NCBI RefSeq assembly: GCF_004348595.1
Contig: NZ_SMKD01000060.1
Span: forward strand, 1-33,492
From: Micromonospora sp. KC723
Lineage (GTDB): Bacteria; Actinomycetota; Actinomycetes; Mycobacteriales; Micromonosporaceae
Direction: 5' to 3'
Length of the DNA stretch: 33,492 nucleotides
Position 1 is the stretch's first letter. Each line of letters opens with the position of its first letter. Below, one piece after another: positions 1-6,776 of this stretch. Under the pieces are notes generated by a model. It was not told the origin of the DNA. It was given only the letters and a program-made list of their open reading frames with translations, and made no database searches. A program made the translations under genes and the position numbers.

Positions 1-546
1 GGCGGGGACGGTGAGCCGCTCGCCGGTGGCGGCGCGCTTGCGGGCGCGATGGGCGGCGACGTGGGACCGGGTCGCGCAGCGCTCCGAGCAGAACCGGCGA
101 CAGCAGTTCGACGAGGTGTCCAGGTAGACGTTGCCGCAGCGCTCGTCGGCACAGACCCCGAAGCGGGCGCTGCCGTACTCGCAGAGCCAGACCGACAGCC
201 CCCAGACCGCGCCGGCCAGGTACTCCGCGCTGACCGAGGCGCCCCGGCTGGTCACGTGCATGTGCCAGTCGCTGGAGTCGTGCCCGGAGATTCGCGGCTG
301 CACCGGGAACGCCTCCAACAGTGCGTTCAGTTCCGCCACCGCCTGCGCGTCCCGCCCCGAGGTGCCGTACTCGAACACGTCGCGCAGGCGCTTACGCGCC
401 CGTCGGAAGATCACCAGATCTCGCTCCGAGACCTCGTCGCGCATCCACGCGTTCTCGTCGGGGAAGAGGGCCCGCAGGTCGTCGAGGTCGTCCAGGCGGG
501 CGTTGACGAGATCAACGCCGGTCCGGGCGTACGCGTCGAAGTTCAC
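1..546 (-). CDS. CGNR zinc-finger protein, 3' end cut by window edge
   Basis: The frame stays open for 182 codons from a GTG at 546 to the window edge, so the C-terminus may be incomplete. The N-terminal ~120 residues resemble the ABATE-type domain (a FDAYARTGVDLVNARLDDL start, then a helical region). The C-terminal part has the zinc-finger pattern of CGNR proteins: CADERCGNVYLD, RRFCSERCATR, then AAHRARKR. The usual CGNR tetrad reads CATR here. These proteins are thought to be stress-linked transcription regulators; the target is unknown. GTG at 546 is the first start after the in-frame stop of the upstream gene (TGA, 567-565), 18 bp away on the same strand, so co-transcription with the ATP-grasp gene is likely. 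No clear ribosome binding site is visible. Confidence 0.85.
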   Translation of the reverse strand, partial: MNFDAYARTGVDLVNARLDDLDDLRALFPDENAWMRDEVSERDLVIFRRARKRLRDVFEYGTSGRDAQAVAELNALLEAFPVQPRISGHDSSDWHMHVTSRGASVSAEYLAGAVWGLSVWLCEYGSARFGVCADERCGNVYLDTSSNCCRRFCSERCATRSHVAAHRARKRAATGERLTVPA

Positions 547-564
547 GACACAACGGTAGACGAC

Positions 565-1731
565 TCAGCAGGCCCGCGGCGCGTCGATGTAGTGCGGCAG
601 GAACCGTGCGTAACCGTCCGTGATCAGGCCCGCGCTCTCCCGGATCCCCACCCCGGCGGCCTCGCCCTCCACGATCCAGCTTCCCAGCACCACGTGGTTG
701 CCGTCGAAGGCCGGCAACGCCCGGAACTCCTGGTAGCAGAAACCTTCGTCGCCGTAGCTGCCCGGATTGCCGACCTCGGTACCGTCGGTGACGATCCGCA
801 CCGAGGCTCCCTCCCGGCCGAGCAGCGGCTTCGCCACGTACCGGGTCATCCCGCGCGGCCCGTCCAGGTACGCCGGGAGCAGGTACTCGTGGCCCGGGTA
901 CAGCTCCCAGAGCACGGCGAGCAGCGCCTTGTTCGACAGCAGCAGCTTCCAGGCCGGCTCGATCCAGGTGGTCGGGGTGCCGGGCTCCAGCGCCGGACGG
1001 CCGTACGGCTCGGCCAGCATCCACTCCCAGGGGTACAGCTTGAAGCAGGTGGTGACCGGGCGGTCGGCGGCGTCGACGAAACGCCGCCCGTCCCAGCCGA
1101 TCCGCTGGATGGGCAGCAGCGTCGCGTCCAGCCCCGCCTGGCGGGCCGTCTCGGCCAGGTAGCCGGCGGTGATCTGGTCCTCGCCCGACTCCTCCTCGTC
1201 GGACCAGCAGACGTGCACCCGCCGGTCGTGCAACCCGGCGCCGATCTTCGCCCACGCCCCGACCAGCCGCTCGTGCAGGCTGTTCCACTGGTCGGCCTCG
1301 GGCCGGGTCTGCTCCAGCCAGTACCACTGGATGATGCTCGCCTCGACCAGCGAGGTCGGGGTGTCGGCGTTGTACTCCAGCAGCTTCGGCGGCCAGGAGC
1401 CGTCGTACCAGAGGTCGAAGCGGCCGTAGAGGGTCGGCGGTGCCTCGCGCAGTGAGCGGGCCACCGCCTCGGCCGCCCAGGCGGGGATGCCGAAGTCGGC
1501 GTAGCGGCCCCGGGCCACCACGTGCTCGGCCGCGGCGACGGACATCCGGTGCAGCTCCTCGGTCGCCTCCTCCAACCGGAGCACCTCGTCCAGTTCGAAG
1601 GCGTACGCCGCCGTCTCGTCCCAGTACGACATGGTGGCGCCGCCGGGCAGTTCGGTGGTGGCGTACACCAGCCCCTGCTCCCGGATGGTGGCCGCCCAGT
1701 CCGGGCGGGGGGTGGTGGTCTCGCGCCGCAC
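565..1731 (-). CDS. Glutathionylspermidine synthase-like ATP-grasp ligase (YgiC/YjfC family)
   Basis: The 388-residue product matches the length of stand-alone E. coli YgiC/YjfC (about 386) and lacks the amidase domain of the full Gsp enzyme. Family marks are YGRFDLWYDG...KLLEYNADTPTS near residues 100-130, WIEPAWKLLLSNKALL near 270, YVAKPLLGREGASV near 310 (ATP-grasp Lys and Gly-rich loop) and a C-terminal CYQEF. The family joins a carboxylate to an amine using ATP; the substrates of YgiC-type members are not established. I chose the GTG at 1731: it lies one base after the TGA of the upstream lipoprotein gene and has a G-rich ribosome site. A longer frame to 1896 only runs through the lipoprotein gene. 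Tight coupling suggests the two products work together. Confidence 0.87.
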   Translation of the reverse strand: MRRETTTPRPDWAATIREQGLVYATTELPGGATMSYWDETAAYAFELDEVLRLEEATEELHRMSVAAAEHVVARGRYADFGIPAWAAEAVARSLREAPPTLYGRFDLWYDGSWPPKLLEYNADTPTSLVEASIIQWYWLEQTRPEADQWNSLHERLVGAWAKIGAGLHDRRVHVCWSDEEESGEDQITAGYLAETARQAGLDATLLPIQRIGWDGRRFVDAADRPVTTCFKLYPWEWMLAEPYGRPALEPGTPTTWIEPAWKLLLSNKALLAVLWELYPGHEYLLPAYLDGPRGMTRYVAKPLLGREGASVRIVTDGTEVGNPGSYGDEGFCYQEFRALPAFDGNHVVLGSWIVEGEAAGVGIRESAGLITDGYARFLPHYIDAPRAC

Positions 1732-1732
1732 C

Positions 1733-2014
1733 TCAGCCCCCGCAGGAGGCGAGGTGGGTGCCGAATCCGCCCCGTTCCGGCAGGGCCGCCTCGGCCGGGC
1801 GCGGCCCGGCGCGCCCGGTGTCGCTGACGGTGGGAACCCGCATGGCCACCGCGACGGTGTCGCCGCCGCCGGTCGGGGCCAGCGCGCAGTCGTCATCGTC
1901 GTCGTCGTCCCCCGATGAGGTCATGTTGCAACCGGAGAGGGCGAGCGCCAGGGCGGTGAGCGCGCCGAGGTGTACGGAGGCCGACCGGAGACGGCGGCGG
2001 GGGTGTCGTTCCAC
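1733..2014 (-). CDS. Small Asp-rich lipoprotein with C-terminal RGGFG motif
   Basis: This 93-residue product has an Arg-rich start (MERHPRRRLRSAS), a hydrophobic stretch and a lipobox ending LALSGC at about residue 29. After the cleavage site comes a run of seven aspartates, then a Gly/Thr/Ala-rich segment and a tail ERGGFGTHLASCGG. The lipobox predicts export and anchoring to the outer face of the membrane. The gene begins with GTG at 2014 and ends one base before the ATP-grasp ligase start. From memory, E. coli ygiB (DUF1190 lipoprotein) sits directly before ygiC and also carries RGGFG near its C-terminus, so this may be a miniature counterpart. Function unknown; it could be a substrate or partner of the ligase. 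Confidence 0.75.
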   Translation of the reverse strand: MERHPRRRLRSASVHLGALTALALALSGCNMTSSGDDDDDDDCALAPTGGGDTVAVAMRVPTVSDTGRAGPRPAEAALPERGGFGTHLASCGG

Positions 2015-2129
2015 GTTGACGGTTGTAACCGATCCCTGCCACCCGCGATCGTCCGGCCCGTCCGTGCCGGGGTGGGACGGGCTGCCGGCTGCTCCGGCCG
2101 GCCCCGGGCGAGGGCCCCGTCACGGGCGA

Positions 2130-2135
2130 TACGCT
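2130..2135 (+). promoter_or_regulatory. Candidate leaderless -10 box for proline dehydrogenase
   Basis: TACGCT fits TAnnnT and ends six bases before the ATG at 2142, the spacing expected when transcription starts at the start codon. No convincing -35 and no ribosome site are visible. It lies in the 127-bp gap between divergent genes. Confidence 0.45.
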
Positions 2136-2141
2136 CGGTTC

Positions 2142-3062
2142 ATGCTCCGTTCCGTCATCCTCGCCGCCTCCCGGTCATCCCAGGTCGAGCGGCTCATCGC
2201 GACGGCTCCGTTCACCCGGGACGTCGTGGGCCGGTTCGTCGCCGGCAGCGGCACCGACGACGCGTTGCGCGCGACCCGCGAACTCGTCGCCGACGGCCTC
2301 GCGGTCAGCCTCGACAACCTCGGCGAGGACACCGTCACCCCCGAGCAGGCGAACGCCACCCGGGACGAGTACGTGAAACTGCTCAGGCTGCTCTCCGGTG
2401 CGGGGCTCACCCCCGCCGCCGAGGTGAGCGTGAAGCTCTCCGCGCTGGGCCAGCGTTTCGACGAGCAACTGGCGTACGAGAACGCGCGGGCCATCTGTGC
2501 CGCCGCCGACGCGGCGGGCACCACGGTCACCCTGGACATGGAGGACCACACCACCACCGACTCGACGCTGGACATCCTGACCAAGCTGCGCAAGGACCAT
2601 CCGTCGACCGGGGCGGTGCTCCAGGCGTACCTGCGGCGCACCGAGTCGGACTGCCGGGAACTGGGCGGCGCGGGGTCCCGGGTGCGGCTGTGCAAGGGGG
2701 CGTACAAGGAGCCGGAGTCGGTGGCGTACCAGTCCGCCCGCGAGGTGGACAGGTCGTACGTGCGCTGCCTGAACGTGCTGATGTCCGGCGACGGCTATCC
2801 GATGCTGGCCACCCACGACCCGCGCCTGATCGCCATCGGCGAGGACCGGGCCCGCTGGTTCGACCGTGGCCCGAACCGGTTCGAGTTCCAGATGCTGTAC
2901 GGCATCCGCCCCGAGGAGCAGGCCCGGCTGGTCGGCGAGGGTTACACCGTGCGCACCTACCTTCCGTACGGCGAGGACTGGTACGGCTACCTGATGCGCC
3001 GGCTCGCCGAGCGTCCCGCGAACCTGGTGTTCTTCGGCCGGGCGTTGCTGTCGAAGAAGTGA
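2142..3062 (+). CDS. Proline dehydrogenase, monofunctional
   Basis: This FAD enzyme oxidises proline to 1-pyrroline-5-carboxylate, passing electrons to the respiratory chain. The 306-residue size is that of the stand-alone (not PutA-fused) type. Visible family motifs along the TIM barrel are EVSVKLSALGQRFD (~95), LDMEDHTTTDSTLDIL (~130), RLCKGAYKEPESVAY (~185), LATHDPRLI (~223), FEFQMLYGIRPEE (~247) and the hallmark YLPYG.DWYGYLMRRLAERPAN near the C-terminus. I took the ATG at 2142 because the alignment starts there and a -10 box lies six bases upstream; the open frame extends further 5' only as low-complexity sequence. The usual partner, pyrroline-5-carboxylate dehydrogenase, is not in the window. 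A short GGC/GCC hairpin follows the stop but is weak as a terminator. Confidence 0.95.
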   Translation: MLRSVILAASRSSQVERLIATAPFTRDVVGRFVAGSGTDDALRATRELVADGLAVSLDNLGEDTVTPEQANATRDEYVKLLRLLSGAGLTPAAEVSVKLSALGQRFDEQLAYENARAICAAADAAGTTVTLDMEDHTTTDSTLDILTKLRKDHPSTGAVLQAYLRRTESDCRELGGAGSRVRLCKGAYKEPESVAYQSAREVDRSYVRCLNVLMSGDGYPMLATHDPRLIAIGEDRARWFDRGPNRFEFQMLYGIRPEEQARLVGEGYTVRTYLPYGEDWYGYLMRRLAERPANLVFFGRALLSKK

Positions 3063-3165
3063 GCAGGGGCGATCGCCTCCGCGCGCGCCGACCCGGGCTG
3101 TTCGAGGGGCCGGACGGGCCGGGTGCGACGCGCGGGTAAGTCTTTCCGGAACGTCCGATTGGTCG

Positions 3166-3171
3166 TACCCT
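3166..3171 (+). promoter_or_regulatory. Candidate leaderless -10 box for peptidase gene
   Basis: TACCCT ends six bases before the GTG at 3178, the same arrangement as at 2130-2135. The GTG has no ribosome site, which favours leaderless transcription. Confidence 0.45.
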
Positions 3172-3177
3172 TCGCCG

Positions 3178-4539
3178 GTGGGTGAGGGTTCGGCGACCGA
3201 CATGGTGGACGAGCCGCGGCGGGCCCCGGTCCGGTCGGCCCGACCGCGCCGGGCCCTCGGCCTGACGCTCGCGGCGATCCTGGCACTGCTGGGTGGCGTT
3301 GTGCCGACGGCGGTGCTGACCGGGCCGCCGCACCGGGCCACCGACCAGCCGTCGGCGGCGTGGTTCGTCCCCGGGGCAGGCGGCCCGTCCGATGGCTCCG
3401 AGGCCGCCTCCACCTGGGCGGACGGGCCCGGCACGACGGCCGCGCGGCGCCTCGGCGAGCGGCTGGCCGCCCAGCTCGACCGGCAGGCCGCCGCCCTGCT
3501 CGGCGGTGACCGCGCCGGCTTCCTGGCGGTCGCCGACCGGGCCGCCCGGCCCGACCTCAGCCGCCGTTTCGCCGCGCTGCGCGCCCTGCGTGTCACCGTG
3601 TGGCAGGTCGAACCGGAGGGTCTGCCGACCCCGGTCACCGGGCGGCCGGGGCAGTGGCGCCAGCCGGTCGTCTTCCGCTACTGCCTGGTCGTACCGGACT
3701 GCACTCCCAGTCCGGTCCTGGTCGGCACCCGCTGGCTGGCCGGCGGTGCGGCGCCCCTGCTGCTCGCCCTCGAAGAGTCCCGGTCGGCGCGGGCCGCCGT
3801 CCGGCCCTGGGAGGTCAGCGAACTGGTGGCGGCGGTCGGCACGCGGACCGTGGTGGCGACCACCCCCGCCCTGCGTCGGGCACTGCCCGGCCTGCTCGCC
3901 GCGGCGGAGGAGGCGGCCAAGGTCGCCGACCGGTACGCGGTCGCCGGCCCGCCGCCGGACCGGTACCGCGTCTTCTACGCCGGACACGCCGAGTGGCGGC
4001 GCTGGTTCGGCGGCGGCCGGCCGAGCTGGACCGCCGGGTACGCGATCGGCGTCGGCGGCGGCCACCACGAGATCGTGCTGAACGCGGACGCGCTGCCCGC
4101 CTCCGGCCCCGGCGAGTTGCTGCGCCACGAACTGACCCACGCCGCGTCGCTGACCGGCCGGGGGCACCCCGGCCGGCAGGCCTGGTGGCTGGTGGAGGGG
4201 CTGGCCGAGTACGCCGGCGCCGACGGGGCCCCGGTGCACCGGTACGAGGCCCTGGACGACGTCCGCCGGCTGGTCACCGGCGGCTGGAACGGCCGCCTGG
4301 ACGCCCTCGCGCCCACCGACACCGCCCCGGCCGACCGGGTCGGTGGCAGCTACGGCGTCGGCTACCTGGCCGTGCGCCACCTCGTCGACCGGTACGGTGA
4401 GCAGCGCGTGCTCACGTTCTTCCGTGCCGTGGTGCACGACCGGCAACCGGTCGACGCGGCGGCCGAGCGGGTGTTCGGCGACGACTGGGCGACCCTGCAC
4501 GACGACTGTGTCGCCTACGTCCGGTCGGCCTCGGCGTGA
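3178..4539 (+). CDS. Membrane-anchored zinc metallopeptidase-like protein (peptidase MA-like)
   Basis: The 453-residue product has a basic N-terminus and one hydrophobic segment (ALGLTLAAILALLGGVVPTAVL, about 26-47), predicting a signal anchor with the rest outside the cell. The C-terminal third carries RHELTHAAS (about 318), a HExxH zinc site, followed about 20 residues later by WWLVEGLAEYAG, whose Glu is the expected third ligand of gluzincins. SYGVGYLAVRHLVDRYG further on is typical of peptidase MA-like proteins. The first half lacks a clear domain and may be an NTF2-like adapter. Substrate unknown. GTG at 3178 was chosen from the -10 box; an in-frame ATG at 3202 is the alternative and would not alter the anchor. 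Confidence 0.8.
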   Translation: MGEGSATDMVDEPRRAPVRSARPRRALGLTLAAILALLGGVVPTAVLTGPPHRATDQPSAAWFVPGAGGPSDGSEAASTWADGPGTTAARRLGERLAAQLDRQAAALLGGDRAGFLAVADRAARPDLSRRFAALRALRVTVWQVEPEGLPTPVTGRPGQWRQPVVFRYCLVVPDCTPSPVLVGTRWLAGGAAPLLLALEESRSARAAVRPWEVSELVAAVGTRTVVATTPALRRALPGLLAAAEEAAKVADRYAVAGPPPDRYRVFYAGHAEWRRWFGGGRPSWTAGYAIGVGGGHHEIVLNADALPASGPGELLRHELTHAASLTGRGHPGRQAWWLVEGLAEYAGADGAPVHRYEALDDVRRLVTGGWNGRLDALAPTDTAPADRVGGSYGVGYLAVRHLVDRYGEQRVLTFFRAVVHDRQPVDAAAERVFGDDWATLHDDCVAYVRSASA

Positions 4540-5064
4540 CGCGACCGGTCGGTTTCGGACGGCCGGCGGGCGCCCTCGTCGCGCGGCCCGACCAGGAGCC
4601 TGGCGCAGGATGGTGGTCCGCGTGACGCCCGGCCCGCGTCCATGATCGACCGCTGTCGGGCGACGACGGCGGACCTGAGACACTGGGACCCGCTCCCAGG
4701 CGGAGCCCCGGTCCGCGTCCGGAAGCGGCCCGGGGCACCCGTCCGGTGGCTCCGGTGGCGCCACCGGAGCCACCGGGCGCCTTCCGCGCCAGCGGTCCCC
4801 GCGGCCGGTGGACGCCGACGGTGCCGGGCCGGCCGGACCGGAAAGCCGCCCGGCGTCGGCGATCCCGGCAACGGGACGTGCGGCGCTTGGGGGAAACGCC
4901 AGGTCACCGGCGGGTGAACAGCGCTCAGCGCATGATCAGTTGCACGAAGGGATCGCGCCGGTCACAGCGGCCCCGCTACCGTACTGGTAACACGCGCGTT
5001 GCTGGCCGGGCGGGACCACCTCTCCGGGAGGCACGCGCCGGGCATGGGATGGGTCGGGTGAGCC
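4540..5064. other. Gene-free gap with palindrome
   Basis: No convincing gene lies in these 525 bases: frames on both strands give Arg/Pro/Gly-rich translations without family motifs. The gap holds the 34-bp palindrome at 4743-4776 and, near its right end, a TACCGT at 4977-4982 that might be a -10 box for the next gene, although no -35 fits. Confidence 0.6.
4743..4776. repeat. Perfect 34-bp palindrome
   Basis: The arm CCGGTGGCTCCGGTGGC (4743-4759) is followed directly by its exact reverse complement (4760-4776). A G.T wobble and two further pairs extend it to 4740-4779. With no loop it could form a cruciform or RNA hairpin. It lies 204 bp beyond the peptidase stop, far for a simple terminator, and has no T-tract. 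Confidence 0.85.
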
Positions 5065-5274
5065 ATGGCCGGGTCGCCGTCCGACGGTCGGCTGTCGGAT
5101 GTCAAGTTCCTGACCGTCGCCGAGGTGGCGGCGGTCATGCGGGTCTCGAAGATGACGGTGTACCGGCTGGTGCACAGCGGTGAACTCACCGCCGTCCGGG
5201 TGGGCCGGTCGTTCCGGGTGCCCGAGCACGCCGTGCACGACTATCTGCGGGGCGCCTTCCAGGAGACCGCCTGA
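5065..5274 (+). CDS. Excisionase-type helix-turn-helix DNA-binding protein
   Basis: This 69-residue protein is nearly all one MerR/excisionase-like winged HTH: FLTVAEVAAVMRVSKMTVYR forms the helix-turn-helix (about 15-34), followed by the wing LVHSGELTAVRVGRSFRVPE and a last helix HAVHDYLRG. It is not a phage excisionase by context: from memory the same gene precedes bS22 and an epimerase in many actinobacteria (Rv0500A in M. tuberculosis). The predicted role is a small transcription regulator, as for BldC-size proteins; the target is unknown. The ATG at 5065 has only a weak G-rich upstream region. Confidence 0.9.
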   Translation: MAGSPSDGRLSDVKFLTVAEVAAVMRVSKMTVYRLVHSGELTAVRVGRSFRVPEHAVHDYLRGAFQETA

Positions 5275-5315
5275 CCGGTGCCGAGTGCGACGTAACGGGC
5301 ATCGACGGGGGCGCG

Positions 5316-5345
5316 TTGGTCCTGCTGACACGCTCCGGCTACCCT
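5316..5345 (+). promoter_or_regulatory. Candidate promoter of the bS22 gene
   Basis: TTGGTC (5316-5321) and TACCCT (5340-5345) are separated by 18 bp in the 206-bp gap before the bS22 gene. A CGCTCC/GGAGCG inverted repeat (5331-5351) surrounds the -10. Transcription would start near 5352, giving a leader of about 130 bases. Confidence 0.45.
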
Positions 5346-5480
5346 GGAGCGGACCGTGACCGTTAGTCGGTGTGCCCGAGGCCACCAGGCTGGTCCGGTC
5401 CGTTGTCCGCAAGCGGTCACCGGCATCACCGTTCGTGGTGCCGCACGTCCGCCCCGCACGTTGCATTGAAAGGCTGTCGT

Positions 5481-5582
5481 ATGGGCTCGGTGGTCAAGAA
5501 GCGCCGCAAGCGCATGGCTAAGAAGAAGCACCGCAAGCTGCTGCGCAAGACCCGCGTCCAGCGTCGCCGCCTCGGCAAGTGA
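5481..5582 (+). CDS. 30S ribosomal protein bS22 (AURKAIP1/COX24 domain)
   Basis: The 33-residue peptide starts MGSVVKKRRKRMAKKKH and is more than half Lys/Arg. It is nearly identical to the actinobacterial AURKAIP1/COX24-domain peptide found as an extra small-subunit protein, bS22, in mycobacterial ribosome structures near the decoding region. A good ribosome site (GAAAGG) lies nine bases before the ATG, and a strong hairpin terminator follows directly after the stop, so it is probably a highly expressed single-gene unit. It is easily missed by gene finders because of its size. Confidence 0.95.
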   Translation: MGSVVKKRRKRMAKKKHRKLLRKTRVQRRRLGK

Positions 5583-5611
5583 CCGGAGCCGGGCCACCGG
5601 CCCGGCTCCGG
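5583..5611 (+). terminator. Hairpin terminator after bS22 gene
   Basis: A perfect 13-bp stem (CCGGAGCCGGGCC, loop ACC, and its complement) begins one base after the bS22 stop codon. It lacks a T-run, as is common for actinomycete terminators. Confidence 0.8.
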
Positions 5612-5646
5612 CGCACCTGCCAAACTGTCGACCCTCGGAGGCTCAG

Positions 5647-5706
5647 GTGATCAGGCCGCGGACGTCCCGGCTCGATCCCGCCTGCCGGTCAAGGCGTTCC
5701 CGATGA
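5647..5706 (+). CDS. Possible 19-residue leader peptide coupled to the epimerase gene
   Basis: GTG at 5647 is preceded by GGAGG at 5637-5641, five bases away. The 19-codon frame (VIRPRTSRLDPACRSRRSR) ends in a TGA that overlaps the epimerase ATG as ATGA. The ribosome site here is better than that of the epimerase itself, so translational coupling is possible. It may also be chance; nothing supports the peptide beyond these signals. Confidence 0.3.
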   Translation: MIRPRTSRLDPACRSRRSR

Positions 5707-6776
5707 CCCCCGGTGGCACCCCAGGTGCTCCGGGGGTCGTCGTCGTGACCGGGGTCGGTCGCTATCTCGGCGCGCACGTCGCCGCCCGGCTCGCCGCCGA
5801 CCCCCGGATCGAACGGGTGATCGGCGTCGATCCGACCACCCCCGGTCCCGAGTTCACCGACCTCCTCGACAGGGTCGAGCGGGTCCGGCTCGACCTCGGC
5901 TCCCTCGGCGGACTCCTCGCCGACCTCGACGTCGACGCCGTGGTGCACCTCGCCCTGGTCAGCGCTCCCGATCCGCAGCACGGCGGCCGGGCGGCGATGA
6001 AGGAACAGAACGTCATCGGCACCATGCAGCTGCTCGCCGCCTGCCAGCGGGCACCCCGGCTGCGCAAGTTGGTGGTCCGCTCCTCGACCGCCGCGTACGG
6101 CGCGTCCTTCCGCGACCCGGCCGTCTTCACCGAGGAGACCGAGCCCCGGGAGGTGCCGCGCGGCGGGTTCGGCCGCGACATCCTCGACATCGAGGGTTAC
6201 GTGCGCGGATTCCGCCGCCGCCGGCCCGACGTCACCGCCACCGTGCTGCGCTTCGCGCCGTTCATCGGCTCCACCGCCGACACCACGCTGACCCGCTACT
6301 TCTCCCAGCCGTTCGTGCCGACCGTCTTCGGACGAGACCCCCGGTTGCAGTTCGTCCACTTCGACGACGCCCTGGAGGTGCTGCACCGGTCCGTCGCCGA
6401 GGAACACCCGGGGACGTACAACGTCGCCGGGCCGGGCGTGCTCTCGCTGTCCCAGGCGATCCGCCGGGCCGGACGGGTCGCCGTGCCCGTGCTGGAACCG
6501 GGCCTCTCCGGGGCCGCCGCGCTCGCCCGTAGCCTCGGCTTCGGCCGCTACGGCCTCGACCAGGTCGACCTCTTCGTGCACGGGCGGGTGGTCGACACCA
6601 GCCGGCTGGAGCAGGAGTACAACTTCACGCCGCGCTCCACCGCCGCCGCGTTCGACGACTTCATCCGCGCCCACCGGGGTGGCGTGGTGCTCACCCGGGA
6701 CACCCTCGCCGCCGCGGAGCAGGTGGTGCTGGAGAGCATCCGGCAGGTCCGCCAAGCCGTACAGGAGCGGTCGTGA
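5703..6776 (+). CDS. NAD-dependent epimerase/dehydratase, extended SDR (Rv0501/GalE2-like)
   Basis: The 357-residue protein opens with a Rossmann beta-alpha-beta and VVVTGVGRYLGAHVA (about 12-26), the TGxGxxLG nucleotide loop, followed by DVDAVVHLALVSAP (~78), where the second cofactor-contacting motif of extended SDRs lies. VVRSSTAAYGAS (~123) gives the active-site Ser/Thr region. The usual YxxxK dyad is not evident: the aligned region reads GRDILDIEGYVRGF. So this may be an atypical epimerase or a sugar-nucleotide binding protein; the true substrate is unknown. ATG at 5703 is the first start in frame before the Rossmann fold. Its stop overlaps the next start by four bases (GTGA), so the acyltransferase is in the same operon. 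Confidence 0.85.
   Translation: MTPGGTPGAPGVVVVTGVGRYLGAHVAARLAADPRIERVIGVDPTTPGPEFTDLLDRVERVRLDLGSLGGLLADLDVDAVVHLALVSAPDPQHGGRAAMKEQNVIGTMQLLAACQRAPRLRKLVVRSSTAAYGASFRDPAVFTEETEPREVPRGGFGRDILDIEGYVRGFRRRRPDVTATVLRFAPFIGSTADTTLTRYFSQPFVPTVFGRDPRLQFVHFDDALEVLHRSVAEEHPGTYNVAGPGVLSLSQAIRRAGRVAVPVLEPGLSGAAALARSLGFGRYGLDQVDLFVHGRVVDTSRLEQEYNFTPRSTAAAFDDFIRAHRGGVVLTRDTLAAAEQVVLESIRQVRQAVQERS

Noticed and set aside
3067..3079. GGCGATCGCC palindrome containing GCGATCGC after proline dehydrogenase
   Set aside because: It resembles the cyanobacterial HIP1 octamer by chance; a single copy in GC-rich DNA, and too short for a convincing terminator.
2527..4773. A 748-codon minus-strand open frame
   Set aside because: Antisense to proline dehydrogenase and the peptidase, both of which have strong motifs; composition is that of a shadow frame.
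4540..5064. A tRNA or structured RNA gene in the gap
   Set aside because: No cloverleaf arms or T-loop sequence could be found on either strand.
6151..6180. RGGFG motif in the epimerase
   Set aside because: It lies inside a folded catalytic domain (PRGGFGRD), not at a lipoprotein tail, so it is coincidence with the motif at 1733-2014.
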